Assembly (NCBI GenBank): GCA_947174685.1
Contig: CAMWJY010000013.1
Span: 1-10,022, forward strand
Length of the DNA: 10,022 bases
Direction: 5' to 3'
From: an uncultured Mollicutes bacterium
GTDB taxonomy: Bacteria; Bacillota_I; Bacilli_A; Acholeplasmatales; Anaeroplasmataceae
In this document: piece after piece, positions 1 through 6,880 of the stretch
How the letters are laid out: every line of letters starts with the position of its first letter
Numbering within the stretch: position 1 is the stretch's first letter
Translations under genes and position numbers: made by a program
Notes under the pieces: model-generated
Database searches by the model: none
Seen by the model: only the letters and a program-made list of their open reading frames with translations
What the model was told of the DNA's origin: nothing

Positions 1-1
1 A

Positions 2-64
2 AATGAGCTAGAGTTTATTCAAGAAGTATTTAGTATCCGAATATATGCAGAAGGAATAAATTAA
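2..64 (+). CDS. 3' end of an unidentified upstream gene (partial)
   Basis: The frame starting at base 2 is open for 20 codons from the window edge and ends at TAA 62-64. It reads NELEFIQEVFSIRIYAEGIN. The other two + frames hit stops within the first nine bases (TGA 4-6, TAG 9-11), so this is the only frame in which an upstream + strand gene could end here. I do not recognise the tail. It does not resemble the end of GlmM, which often precedes glmS in Bacillota. Twenty open codons are not significant on their own, so the call rests on position and strand only. Confidence 0.35.
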   Translation, partial: NELEFIQEVFSIRIYAEGIN

Positions 65-98
65 GACTAAATTTGAGGGACAGTTTATTATTCCTTTT
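51..98 (+). terminator. Possible weak terminator of the upstream gene
   Basis: AAGGAATAA (51-59) and TTATTCCTT (88-96) form a perfect 9-bp inverted repeat, and T95-T98 continue a short T-run. The loop is 28 bases and only two pairs are G-C, so the hairpin is weak for an intrinsic terminator. It spans the stop codon of the presumed upstream gene. Confidence 0.2.
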
Positions 99-139
99 GT
101 TCTGAAGTGGATTTATCCAAAAATCATGTATTTGAAAAG

Positions 140-168
140 CACAGACAAGAGTATTCTTTCATATATTA
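140..168 (+). promoter_or_regulatory. Candidate glmS promoter region, sigma-K-like spacing
   Basis: CACA (140-143), a 16-base spacer and CATATATTA (160-168) fit the sigma-K form CATAnnnTA with an upstream AC-type -35. A vegetative -10 could instead be TATATT (162-167) or CATAAT (176-181), but neither has a good TTGACA partner at 16-18 bases. Just downstream, ACTTATT (182-188) and AATAAGT (196-202) make a 7-bp AT-rich hairpin with a 7-base loop in the presumed leader. The DNA is so A+T-rich that each of these matches could be chance. Some promoter in this gap is likely; the exact site is not resolved. Confidence 0.25.
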
Positions 169-236
169 AATTAGGCATAATACTTATTTTTTGTTAATAA
201 GTTTTAAAGTACTATTGGTTTCGGGTGGGGTATAAA

Positions 237-2012
237 ATGTGTGGAATTGTTGGTTATATTGGAAAAGAAAATGCTTTAAAAGCTGTTGTTGAAGGGCTAG
301 AAAAACTAGAATATAGAGGTTATGATTCTGCTGGAGTTGCCTATAAAAAGGGAGAGGATATCCTTATCTGTAAAGAAAAGGGCAGAGTATCAGATTTAAA
401 GCTATGCATCTTAGATACAGATTCCTCTTTAGCTATTGGACATACACGTTGGGCTACACATGGTGAACCCAATAAAAGGAATGCACATCCTCATTGTTCT
501 ATGAATGGACGATTTGTTATTGTGCATAATGGGATTATCGAGAATTATCAAAAATTAAAATTTGAGTATTTATCTGAGTATAGCTTTATAAGTGAGACAG
601 ATACAGAAATTATTGTAAATTTAATTGAGCATTTTTCTATTTCCTTAACTACGGAAGAAGCTATACGTAAAACGATGAGCTTACTTGAAGGATCATATGC
701 CTGCTTAATTTTGGATCAAAATGATTTAGAGCATATTTACTGTATGAAGGATAAAAGTCCTCTTTTAATTGGAAGAGGTAAGAGTGCTGTTTGTTTTGCT
801 TCCGATATTACAGGTTTAATAGGCTATGCAGAGGAATATATGCCTTTAGAGGATAAAACCTTTGGAGTTATATCAAAGGAAGGTATTTATTTACAAGATA
901 TAATTGGTATAGCTATTGAAAATAAATTTCAAAAAATAGCTGTTCAAAAGGAAGAAATAGATAAACAAACCTATGACCATTTTATGTTAAAGGAAATCTA
1001 TGAACAGCCTATGATGGTAAGAAATTTAATTCATCACTATTTTTCTAAAGAAGAAGTAAATGTTTCTTCTAAGCTCATTCATCATATCAGACAAAGTGAT
1101 AAAATCAATTTTGTAGCATGTGGCTCTTCTATGTATGCTTCCTATTTTGCAAAATATTATATGGAAAAGCTATGTGGAATTCCTTGTGAGGTGTTTTGTG
1201 CCTCAGAGCTTGTATATTCTACACCATTAATTTCTAAGCGTCCATTTTTTATCTTTTTTTCACAAAGCGGTGAAACAGCAGATTTAATTGCTGTAATCAA
1301 AAAGATTAAAAAACAAAGATTTCCTATTCTCACGATAACGAATACGATAGAATCCAGTATGGTTCGGTTATCTGACTATTATTTAAATATTTATGCAGGT
1401 AAGGAGATTGCTGTTGCATCTACTAAGGCTTATACAGCAATGATTGTTACTTCAGCGATATTAGCTCGAGCGGTAAGTAAAACAAAAACGAATTTAAAAA
1501 GTAATTTAAAGGCTGTTAGCTTAGCAATGGAAAAGGTTTTAGAAAATAAAGAGGTTTGTAAAGGAATTGCCAAAGAGATTATAGATCAAAAGGATGCGTT
1601 CTATATTGGCAGAGGAATAGATTACTGGACATCATTAGAGGCTTCCTTAAAGCTGAAGGAAATTGCTTATATTCATACAGAAGCTTTTTCCTCTGGAGAG
1701 CTTAAGCATGGACCGATTGCCTTGATTACAAAAAATACACCTGTCCTTGCGATTATAACTCAAGAAGGAACAAATCGTATTACGAGAAGTAACTTAGAAG
1801 AAACAGCCTCACGTGGAGCTAAAACATATGTCATTGCCTCAAAAGGTTTATCTACACCTAAGGATGATGTGATTATTCCTAATGTTGCCCATTATTTATC
1901 TCCGTTAGTGAGTGTTTTGGTGGTTCAGTTGATTGCTTATTATGCTGCAGTTTTAAAGCATAATGATGTAGATAAGCCGAAAAACCTTGCGAAGAGCGTA
2001 ACGGTTGAATAA
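237..2012 (+). CDS. glmS: Glutamine-fructose-6-phosphate aminotransferase (isomerizing), GlmS
   Basis: GlmS makes glucosamine-6-phosphate from fructose-6-phosphate and glutamine in the cytoplasm. This is the committed step to UDP-GlcNAc for peptidoglycan and teichoic acids. I set the start at ATG 237 rather than the in-frame GTG at 225, because the family needs Cys directly after Met as the N-terminal nucleophile (MCGIVGYIG). A G-rich ribosome site (223-230) fits. Length is 591 aa, close to the usual 600-610. The N-terminal class-II glutaminase domain shows GHTRWATHG (68-76) and HNGIIEN (97-103). Two SIS sugar-isomerase domains follow, with SQSGET (342-347), VASTKAYT, ELKHGP (catalytic-type His491) and the canonical C-terminus KSVTVE. 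T6 and T7 runs (1245-1250, 1254-1260) lie in the coding sequence without breaking the frame. The gene looks intact and is closed by a strong terminator. Confidence 0.98.
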   Translation: MCGIVGYIGKENALKAVVEGLEKLEYRGYDSAGVAYKKGEDILICKEKGRVSDLKLCILDTDSSLAIGHTRWATHGEPNKRNAHPHCSMNGRFVIVHNGIIENYQKLKFEYLSEYSFISETDTEIIVNLIEHFSISLTTEEAIRKTMSLLEGSYACLILDQNDLEHIYCMKDKSPLLIGRGKSAVCFASDITGLIGYAEEYMPLEDKTFGVISKEGIYLQDIIGIAIENKFQKIAVQKEEIDKQTYDHFMLKEIYEQPMMVRNLIHHYFSKEEVNVSSKLIHHIRQSDKINFVACGSSMYASYFAKYYMEKLCGIPCEVFCASELVYSTPLISKRPFFIFFSQSGETADLIAVIKKIKKQRFPILTITNTIESSMVRLSDYYLNIYAGKEIAVASTKAYTAMIVTSAILARAVSKTKTNLKSNLKAVSLAMEKVLENKEVCKGIAKEIIDQKDAFYIGRGIDYWTSLEASLKLKEIAYIHTEAFSSGELKHGPIALITKNTPVLAIITQEGTNRITRSNLEETASRGAKTYVIASKGLSTPKDDVIIPNVAHYLSPLVSVLVVQLIAYYAAVLKHNDVDKPKNLAKSVTVE

Positions 2013-2017
2013 AAAAG

Positions 2018-2051
2018 TTCTAAAATAGAAAAGTCCTTTATACAATATAAT
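2018..2051 (+). promoter_or_regulatory. Possible promoter in the glmS-ATPase gap
   Basis: A perfect TATAAT lies at 2046-2051 but has no convincing -35 at 16-18 bases. An overlapping alternative is TTCTAA (2018-2023), 17 bases, TACAAT (2041-2046). Transcription from either would start at about 2052-2058, just before the terminator hairpin at 2064-2092. The matches are modest in AT-rich DNA. The support is that the ATPase gene has no other place for its own promoter downstream of glmS. Confidence 0.35.
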
Positions 2052-2063
2052 AGTAATAGGAAT

Positions 2064-2102
2064 GCCCTATTCAAGGTGGTTTGAATGAGGGCTTTTTCTT
2101 TT
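2064..2102 (+). terminator. Strong intrinsic terminator after glmS, possible attenuator for the ATPase gene
   Basis: GCCCTATTCAA (2064-2074) pairs with TTGAATGAGGGC (2081-2092) to give 11 base pairs with one bulged G (2087) and a six-base loop GGTGGT. It is followed directly by TTTTT, C, TTTT. This is a textbook rho-independent terminator 51 bases after the glmS stop. Its T-tract ends at the start of the ATPase ribosome site. An upstream segment AATAGG (2055-2060) can pair with CCTATT (2066-2071), which belongs to the 5' arm of the terminator, so an alternative fold exists. Confidence 0.85.
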
Positions 2103-2110
2103 AAAGGAGG
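2103..2110 (+). promoter_or_regulatory. Ribosome binding site that decides the ATPase start
   Basis: AAAGGAGG (2103-2110) is a near-perfect anti-16S match four bases before ATG 2115, which favours that start. An in-frame ATG at 2085 also has a plausible site, AAGGTGG (2073-2079, five-base spacer). That second site lies in the loop and stem of the glmS terminator, and using it would add ten residues (MRAFSFKGGA) not expected in this family. Confidence 0.7.
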
Positions 2111-2114
2111 AGCT

Positions 2115-4700
2115 ATGCAAAAACAAGTAGAGGATTTAGTAAAAGAATATGGAACAAGTATTTCTAATGGGTTAAATTCAAGTAATGTTATAAGAAATCG
2201 AAAGGCTTATGGAGAAAATAAGATTAAAGAAAAAAAGAAAACCAGTATTTTTGTTAAATTTTTAAAGAGCTTTAAGGACAGCTTAATCTTAATTCTTATG
2301 GCTTCCGCTATTATTTCTGTTATATTGGATCCAAATGAATATGTGGATAGCATCATCATATTAGTGGTGGTCTTTTTCAATTCTATTTTAGGTGTTGTTC
2401 AAGAAACAAAGGCGGAGCGTAGTCTAGAGGCATTAAAGAAAATGTCATCTCCTACAAGTAAGGTTATACGTGATGGACATACATCAGAAATTCCTTCAGA
2501 AGAGCTAGTAGTTGGAGACGTCATGCTTGTGGAGGCAGGAGATCATATTTCAGCAGATGCGAAAATTTTGGAAAGCTCTAGCTTGGCTGTAGATGAATCG
2601 GCCTTGACAGGAGAATCCTTACCCGTTCACAAGGATAAAGATTTTATACCAAAGGAAGCCTCCTCCTTAGGAGATCAGAAGAATATGGTTTTTTCCTCAA
2701 CCTATATCACGGGTGGTAAGGCTAAGGTTTTAGTCACACAGGTGGGAATGAATACCGAGATGGGGAAGATTGCAGGTATGCTTAATGAGCAGGAAGATGT
2801 AACCACACCTCTACAGCATAAGCTTTCCTCAGTTGGTAAGGTCATAGGAATTATGGCTTTAATTATTTGTGCGCTTGTCTTTATCTTAGAGATGATTGCT
2901 GAATGGAAGAATGGCTCAGTTTTATCTAAGGTTTGGGTAGATTGCTTTAAAACAGCAATAGCTTTAGCTGTTGCTGCTATACCAGAAGGGTTAGCTACTG
3001 TTGTTACTATTGTGCTTGCTATTGGTGTTGGCAAGATGAGTAAAAGAAATGCTATAGTAAAAAGATTACCTGCAGTAGAAACACTTGGATCCTGCAGTGT
3101 GATTTGTTCTGATAAAACAGGAACTCTCACTCAAAATAAAATGATTGTTCAAAAGCTGTATCGTGATGATATAAAAGATTTAAAGTATTTAAATAAAAAA
3201 GAAAAGGAACTATTAAAGTATTTTGCTATTTGCTGTGATGCCACTTTAGAGAATAAAAAAGCTATTGGTGATCCAACAGAGATTGCTCTTTTAGAGGCAA
3301 ATCAGTCTTATGGAGAACCAAATCAAAGGGTGAATAAGGTTTTAGATTTCCCTTTTGATAGTGATCGCAAAATGATGACAACTGTTATTGAAAAGGATGG
3401 AGGCTATCTTGCCATTACGAAAGGAGCCTTCGATATGATTATCGAGCGTTCTATAAATCCTATAGAAGAAAAGAATAGAGCTATAAGAGCTAATGAGTAT
3501 TTAGCTAAGGATGCTCTTAGAGTATTAGCTTTAGGTATTCAAAGCTTTTCTCATAAGCCTTCTATAGCTATGCTAGAAAAGAAAATGGAATTTTTAGGCT
3601 TAGTAGGTATGATGGATCCAGCCAGACCTGAGGTTAAGGAAGCTATTGAAACTGCAAAAGCTGCAGGAATTCGTACAGTTATGGTTACAGGAGATCATAT
3701 TACTACAGCTACCGCAGTAGCTAAAGAGCTAGGTATATTAGATGATAAGCATAGGGCAATTACGGCAGTAGAATTAGATAAAATTAGTGATGAAGCATTA
3801 AATGAAACAATAGAAGAGTATAGTGTTTTTGCAAGAGTTGCACCTAAGGATAAGGTTCGTATTGTAAATGCATGGCAAAAAAAGGACGCTATTGTTGCTA
3901 TGACAGGTGATGGGGTTAATGATGCTCCTGCACTCAAAAAAGCGGATATTGGCTGTGCTATGGGAATCACAGGAACAGATGTTTCTAAGGAAGCGGCCGA
4001 TATGATTTTAGTAGATGATAATTTCAGTACAATTGTTTCTGCTGTAAAACAGGGAAGAGGAATTTATGATAATATAAAAAAATGTGTGAAATATTTACTT
4101 TCCTCTAATATTGGTGAGGTTTTTGTTATCTTTATGGCCTCCTTAATATCGGCTTTAACGAATGTTTCTATGGGTGTGCCTCTTTTACCAATTCATTTAT
4201 TATGGATTAATTTAATAACAGATTCTTTACCAGCATTTGGTATAGGAATGGAAGAAGTAGAGGATTCTATTATGAAGGAATCTCCTAGACCTAAAAAGGA
4301 AGGCTTCTTTGCACATCATATGTCTATCCAAATTTTTATTGAAGGGCTTATTATTGGCTCTTCTGCAATTGTCGCCTATTTAATAGGTCATTTCCTAGAA
4401 CATTCTCATATGCTTGGGCAGACTATGGCATTTTTCACGTTATCAACTTCTCAGCTGCTACATGCCTATAATGTAAAATCTAAGCATTCATTATTTTCAG
4501 TTAAAAGCTATAAAAACCATTTCTTAAATTTTGCTATTCTCATAGGGCTTGGTTTACAATTTTTTGTTATCTATTGTCCTTATGTCAATACACTATTTAA
4601 ATTTAGTCCATTAAGTCCTACAAATCTCGTAATCTGCTTAGGGCTATCTTTATTAATTTGTGTATATTCGGAGTTGTTTAAAAAAGAAGAAGATAATTAA
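2115..4700 (+). CDS. P-type cation ATPase, type IIA, probable Ca2+ exporter
   Basis: This is an ATP-driven cation pump of the plasma membrane, 861 aa from ATG 2115, within the usual 850-950. The N-terminal actuator domain carries TGES (165-168). The phosphorylation site is DKTGTLT (Asp333). The nucleotide domain shows KGA (436-438) and the hinge motif is TGDGVND (597-603). About ten membrane helices fit the sequence: M1-M2 near 54-96, M3-M4 near 241-305, and six after residue 650. Residues matching calcium site II of SERCA are present: IPEGL (Glu291) in M4, Asn665 and Glu668 in M5, and Asn699, Thr702 and Asp703 in M6. At the place of SERCA Glu908 in M8 there is Gln780, as in bacterial pumps thought to carry one Ca2+ per ATP. 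The K+/Na+ pump branch is less likely. The substrate is inferred from motifs; relatives include B. subtilis YloB and Listeria LMCA1. There is no clear terminator after it, so read-through into the next gene is possible. Confidence 0.93.
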   Translation: MQKQVEDLVKEYGTSISNGLNSSNVIRNRKAYGENKIKEKKKTSIFVKFLKSFKDSLILILMASAIISVILDPNEYVDSIIILVVVFFNSILGVVQETKAERSLEALKKMSSPTSKVIRDGHTSEIPSEELVVGDVMLVEAGDHISADAKILESSSLAVDESALTGESLPVHKDKDFIPKEASSLGDQKNMVFSSTYITGGKAKVLVTQVGMNTEMGKIAGMLNEQEDVTTPLQHKLSSVGKVIGIMALIICALVFILEMIAEWKNGSVLSKVWVDCFKTAIALAVAAIPEGLATVVTIVLAIGVGKMSKRNAIVKRLPAVETLGSCSVICSDKTGTLTQNKMIVQKLYRDDIKDLKYLNKKEKELLKYFAICCDATLENKKAIGDPTEIALLEANQSYGEPNQRVNKVLDFPFDSDRKMMTTVIEKDGGYLAITKGAFDMIIERSINPIEEKNRAIRANEYLAKDALRVLALGIQSFSHKPSIAMLEKKMEFLGLVGMMDPARPEVKEAIETAKAAGIRTVMVTGDHITTATAVAKELGILDDKHRAITAVELDKISDEALNETIEEYSVFARVAPKDKVRIVNAWQKKDAIVAMTGDGVNDAPALKKADIGCAMGITGTDVSKEAADMILVDDNFSTIVSAVKQGRGIYDNIKKCVKYLLSSNIGEVFVIFMASLISALTNVSMGVPLLPIHLLWINLITDSLPAFGIGMEEVEDSIMKESPRPKKEGFFAHHMSIQIFIEGLIIGSSAIVAYLIGHFLEHSHMLGQTMAFFTLSTSQLLHAYNVKSKHSLFSVKSYKNHFLNFAILIGLGLQFFVIYCPYVNTLFKFSPLSPTNLVICLGLSLLICVYSELFKKEEDN

Positions 4701-4721
4701 AAAAATGTCAAAAATTGGTGG

Positions 4722-4750
4722 TTTATTTTCATTTCACTTTATGCTATAAT
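4722..4750 (+). promoter_or_regulatory. Sigma-A-type promoter of the LTA-synthase-like gene
   Basis: TATAAT (4745-4750) is preceded by TGC, an extended -10 (4742-4744). With a 17-base spacer the -35 is TTTATT (4722-4727), a poor match that an extended -10 can tolerate. Transcription would start near 4757, giving a leader of about 20 bases with AGAGGA (4767-4772) as ribosome site six bases before ATG 4779. Confidence 0.6.
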
Positions 4751-4778
4751 AAGGCGTACTAAATTTAGAGGATGTGAT

Positions 4779-6779
4779 ATGATGAAAAAACAACCATTTT
4801 TGTGGATTACAATTGTCTTTTTCATTTTCAATATTTTTAATACATATTTTTTAACTTTTGCTACGTTTAACCAGTATATTATTCCATACAGCCATACATT
4901 TTTGTCAGAGGTTTGTTCTATAATTGGTAATTTTGCAATGTTAGGGATCTTTTATTTAATTGGTGTAATTGCTTTTAGGAAGCCTAAAAGAATAGCTATA
5001 TATTTAACAAGCTTATCACTTTTACTGAATATTTTAATTATAGGTCTTCAGTATTATACAAAGGGCTATAAGCTTGCCTTCTCCATATTTAACTTTTCAA
5101 TGATAAAAAGTCCTACAGGTGGATTCGGAGGAAATGTGTTCCAGGATTGGCTATTTGAGTTATTTACGTATTATCGAATCTTAGCACTTTTGCCATTCGT
5201 TATATGCTTAGTTCTTTTAATCGTTTTTAGAAAGAATTTTAAAGATATAAAAATAAAAATCCCTTTTCAAAAGCTTTATTGCAGCTTTGCTTTATTAGTA
5301 GGCTGCTGCTTGGGTACATATGGCTATTATCAGTACTCCTTAAATAAAAACTGGAGCTTTTCGACAGATTATGCACAATTTGGGTGTCAATATGCAGGAG
5401 CTTATAATTATTATATTTCTGAAATAATCTTCCATGTAGACAATAGAGTTATTGATAGAGATGCTGATGTTGTAGAAGAACAAAAGGAATTATCTGCGTA
5501 TAACAAGAATCAAGAGAGCTATGTGAATTTTATAGATCAAAAGACCTATTCTAATAAAGACAAACAAACAGGCATTTTAAAGGGGAAAAATCTTTTTGTA
5601 ATTCAGATGGAATCTACGATGTCCTTTTGTTTTGAAAATGAATTTAATGGTGTAGAAGTAACGCCTTACTTTAATCAGTGGTTTAAGGATCCAAATTGCT
5701 TCTATTTCAATAATGTTTACACTACGGCTGGAATTGGAAATACCTCAGATGCAGAATTTGCCTTCTTTACAGGAATGTATCCAACAGGACAAATGACCAT
5801 TGCTTGGGAATTTGATGCATATGATTTCCAAATGACTACTTTAGGAGATTTATTTAAGGATTATTTATCTTATTCCTATAATGGAACAAATGAAAGCTTC
5901 TATAATCATAATAATTTACATGAACAATTATATAAAATGACAGACTTTAGAGGCTTAGAGACTTTTGAATCCTTATATCCTAAAAAGGAATATAAAGACA
6001 AGTATTTAACCTATTGGATTAGTGATACCTCTATTCTAAATTGGGCTTCTGAAACTCAGCGTGAAGCAAATCAAACGGGGAAAAATTCTTTCTCCTTTGT
6101 TGAAACGATTACACCACATAATCCATTTTATGATTTGTCTGAGGAATTGCCAGAGTTTACAAAGCATGATTTTGGTATTAGTCCGACTTATTATCAGCTG
6201 ACAAATTATATGAATCAAATAAAGTATAATGACAAGCTTATCTATGACTTTATTATGGATGCAAGTAATCCTGAGAGTCCAAACTATTTGGAGAATACAG
6301 TATTCTTATTATATGGTGATCATGGAAATGCTTTATATAAAGGTGCTTATGAATCCTTGTATGGAAGAGATTTAACAGATTTAGAGTATCGTAAGATTCT
6401 ACTGAATATCCCAGTTATTTTCTACGATCCTTCTGGAAGCCTTAATCAATCTATTGATTCAAGTGAAATAGATGCTATTTTATCTCAAACAAAATCTAAT
6501 ACGGATATGTTTAGAACTCTGATTAACCTATTTGGTTTAGAAACAGATAGCTTATATTTTGGAGTAAATATGTTTAGTGGAGAACCAGCATTCTCCTATT
6601 GTCCTAAAAATCTAGATATTTTTACAGATGATTTTATGGTATGTAAGAAGAATGAACAATACATGGTATATGAAGATGCCACTTTAAATGAAGAGTTGAT
6701 TGAGAATATCCTAGATTTCCGTACAAAGCATGATTCTTATATTACGACTTTGGTTTATACCGCTAATAAAAAGAAATAA
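4779..6779 (+). CDS. Lipoteichoic-acid-synthase-family membrane sulfatase (phosphoglycerol transferase)
   Basis: Family members transfer glycerol-phosphate from phosphatidylglycerol onto a lipid or glycan acceptor on the outer face of the membrane. The protein has 666 aa (S. aureus LtaS has 646). Five hydrophobic helices near residues 8-30, 45-65, 72-92, 132-150 and 166-184 are followed by an extracellular alkaline-phosphatase/sulfatase-fold domain from about 270. Metal and catalytic residues are visible: Glu278 in VIQMES, the nucleophile Thr322 in GNTSDAEF, and Asp514-His515 in LYGDHG. His447 in TPHNPF matches a substrate-site His. However, the segment NGTNESFYNHNN (368-379) has Asn368, Tyr375 and His377 where S. 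aureus LtaS, as I recall it, has His347, Trp354 and Arg356. The acceptor or donor may therefore differ, and I give no gene symbol. ATG 4779 and ATG 4782 are both possible starts. It has its own promoter and terminator, so it is at least partly an independent unit. Confidence 0.88.
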   Translation: MMKKQPFLWITIVFFIFNIFNTYFLTFATFNQYIIPYSHTFLSEVCSIIGNFAMLGIFYLIGVIAFRKPKRIAIYLTSLSLLLNILIIGLQYYTKGYKLAFSIFNFSMIKSPTGGFGGNVFQDWLFELFTYYRILALLPFVICLVLLIVFRKNFKDIKIKIPFQKLYCSFALLVGCCLGTYGYYQYSLNKNWSFSTDYAQFGCQYAGAYNYYISEIIFHVDNRVIDRDADVVEEQKELSAYNKNQESYVNFIDQKTYSNKDKQTGILKGKNLFVIQMESTMSFCFENEFNGVEVTPYFNQWFKDPNCFYFNNVYTTAGIGNTSDAEFAFFTGMYPTGQMTIAWEFDAYDFQMTTLGDLFKDYLSYSYNGTNESFYNHNNLHEQLYKMTDFRGLETFESLYPKKEYKDKYLTYWISDTSILNWASETQREANQTGKNSFSFVETITPHNPFYDLSEELPEFTKHDFGISPTYYQLTNYMNQIKYNDKLIYDFIMDASNPESPNYLENTVFLLYGDHGNALYKGAYESLYGRDLTDLEYRKILLNIPVIFYDPSGSLNQSIDSSEIDAILSQTKSNTDMFRTLINLFGLETDSLYFGVNMFSGEPAFSYCPKNLDIFTDDFMVCKKNEQYMVYEDATLNEELIENILDFRTKHDSYITTLVYTANKKK

Positions 6780-6786
6780 TCAATAT

Positions 6787-6829
6787 AACAGCATGAACTT
6801 TTTGTGAAATGCTGTTTTTCTTTTCTTTT
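6787..6829 (+). terminator. Intrinsic terminator after the LTA-synthase-like gene
   Basis: AACAGCAT (6787-6794) and ATGCTGTT (6809-6816) form a perfect 8-bp stem with a 14-base loop. It is followed by a long T-rich tract (TTTTT C TTTT C TTTT, to 6829). It lies seven bases after the stop codon, and the next gene has its own promoter elements just downstream. Confidence 0.88.
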
Positions 6830-6854
6830 GACTTCAAATAAGGTATAATATAAG
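6828..6854 (+). promoter_or_regulatory. Promoter-like elements for the HD-rnmV-rsmA operon
   Basis: TTGACT (6828-6833) lies at the end of the terminator T-tract. A perfect TATAAT (6844-6849) is only 10 bases further, too close to pair with it. The overlapping TATAAG (6849-6854) gives a 15-base spacer, short but possible. If TATAAT is the true -10, its -35 would fall in the T-rich tract (TTTTCT, 6821-6826). A vegetative promoter here is likely because a strong terminator lies directly upstream; the exact pairing is unsure. Confidence 0.55.
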
Positions 6855-6880
6855 TACCAGAATATGAGGTGAAACGATTT

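Noticed and set aside
105..120. TGGAT/ATCCA inverted repeat in the glmS leader
   Set aside because: Only five pairs with a two-base loop; too short for a stable hairpin or a convincing operator.
225..236. GTG start four codons before the chosen glmS start
   Set aside because: GlmS needs Cys right after the initiator Met, and the GTG lies inside the ribosome binding stretch.
1241..1260. T6 and T7 runs in glmS as a possible phase-variation tract or frameshift
   Set aside because: The frame is intact and the residues encoded fit the family before SQSGET. Runs of this length are common in such AT-rich DNA, and switching an essential gene is unlikely.
2702..3130. Open frame of 142 codons on the - strand inside the ATPase gene
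   Set aside because: It lies wholly within a strongly supported gene and its translation is a low-complexity mirror of the conserved ATPase codons. No ribosome site or family motif is seen.
3695..3970. Open frame of 91 codons on the - strand inside the ATPase gene
   Set aside because: It is the antisense shadow of the conserved hinge region (TGDGVND), rich in Ala/Ser/Ile as expected from complementing those codons.
6036..6218. Short - strand frame inside the LTA-synthase-like gene
   Set aside because: It is covered by the real gene, shows no motif, and no promoter or ribosome site is seen.
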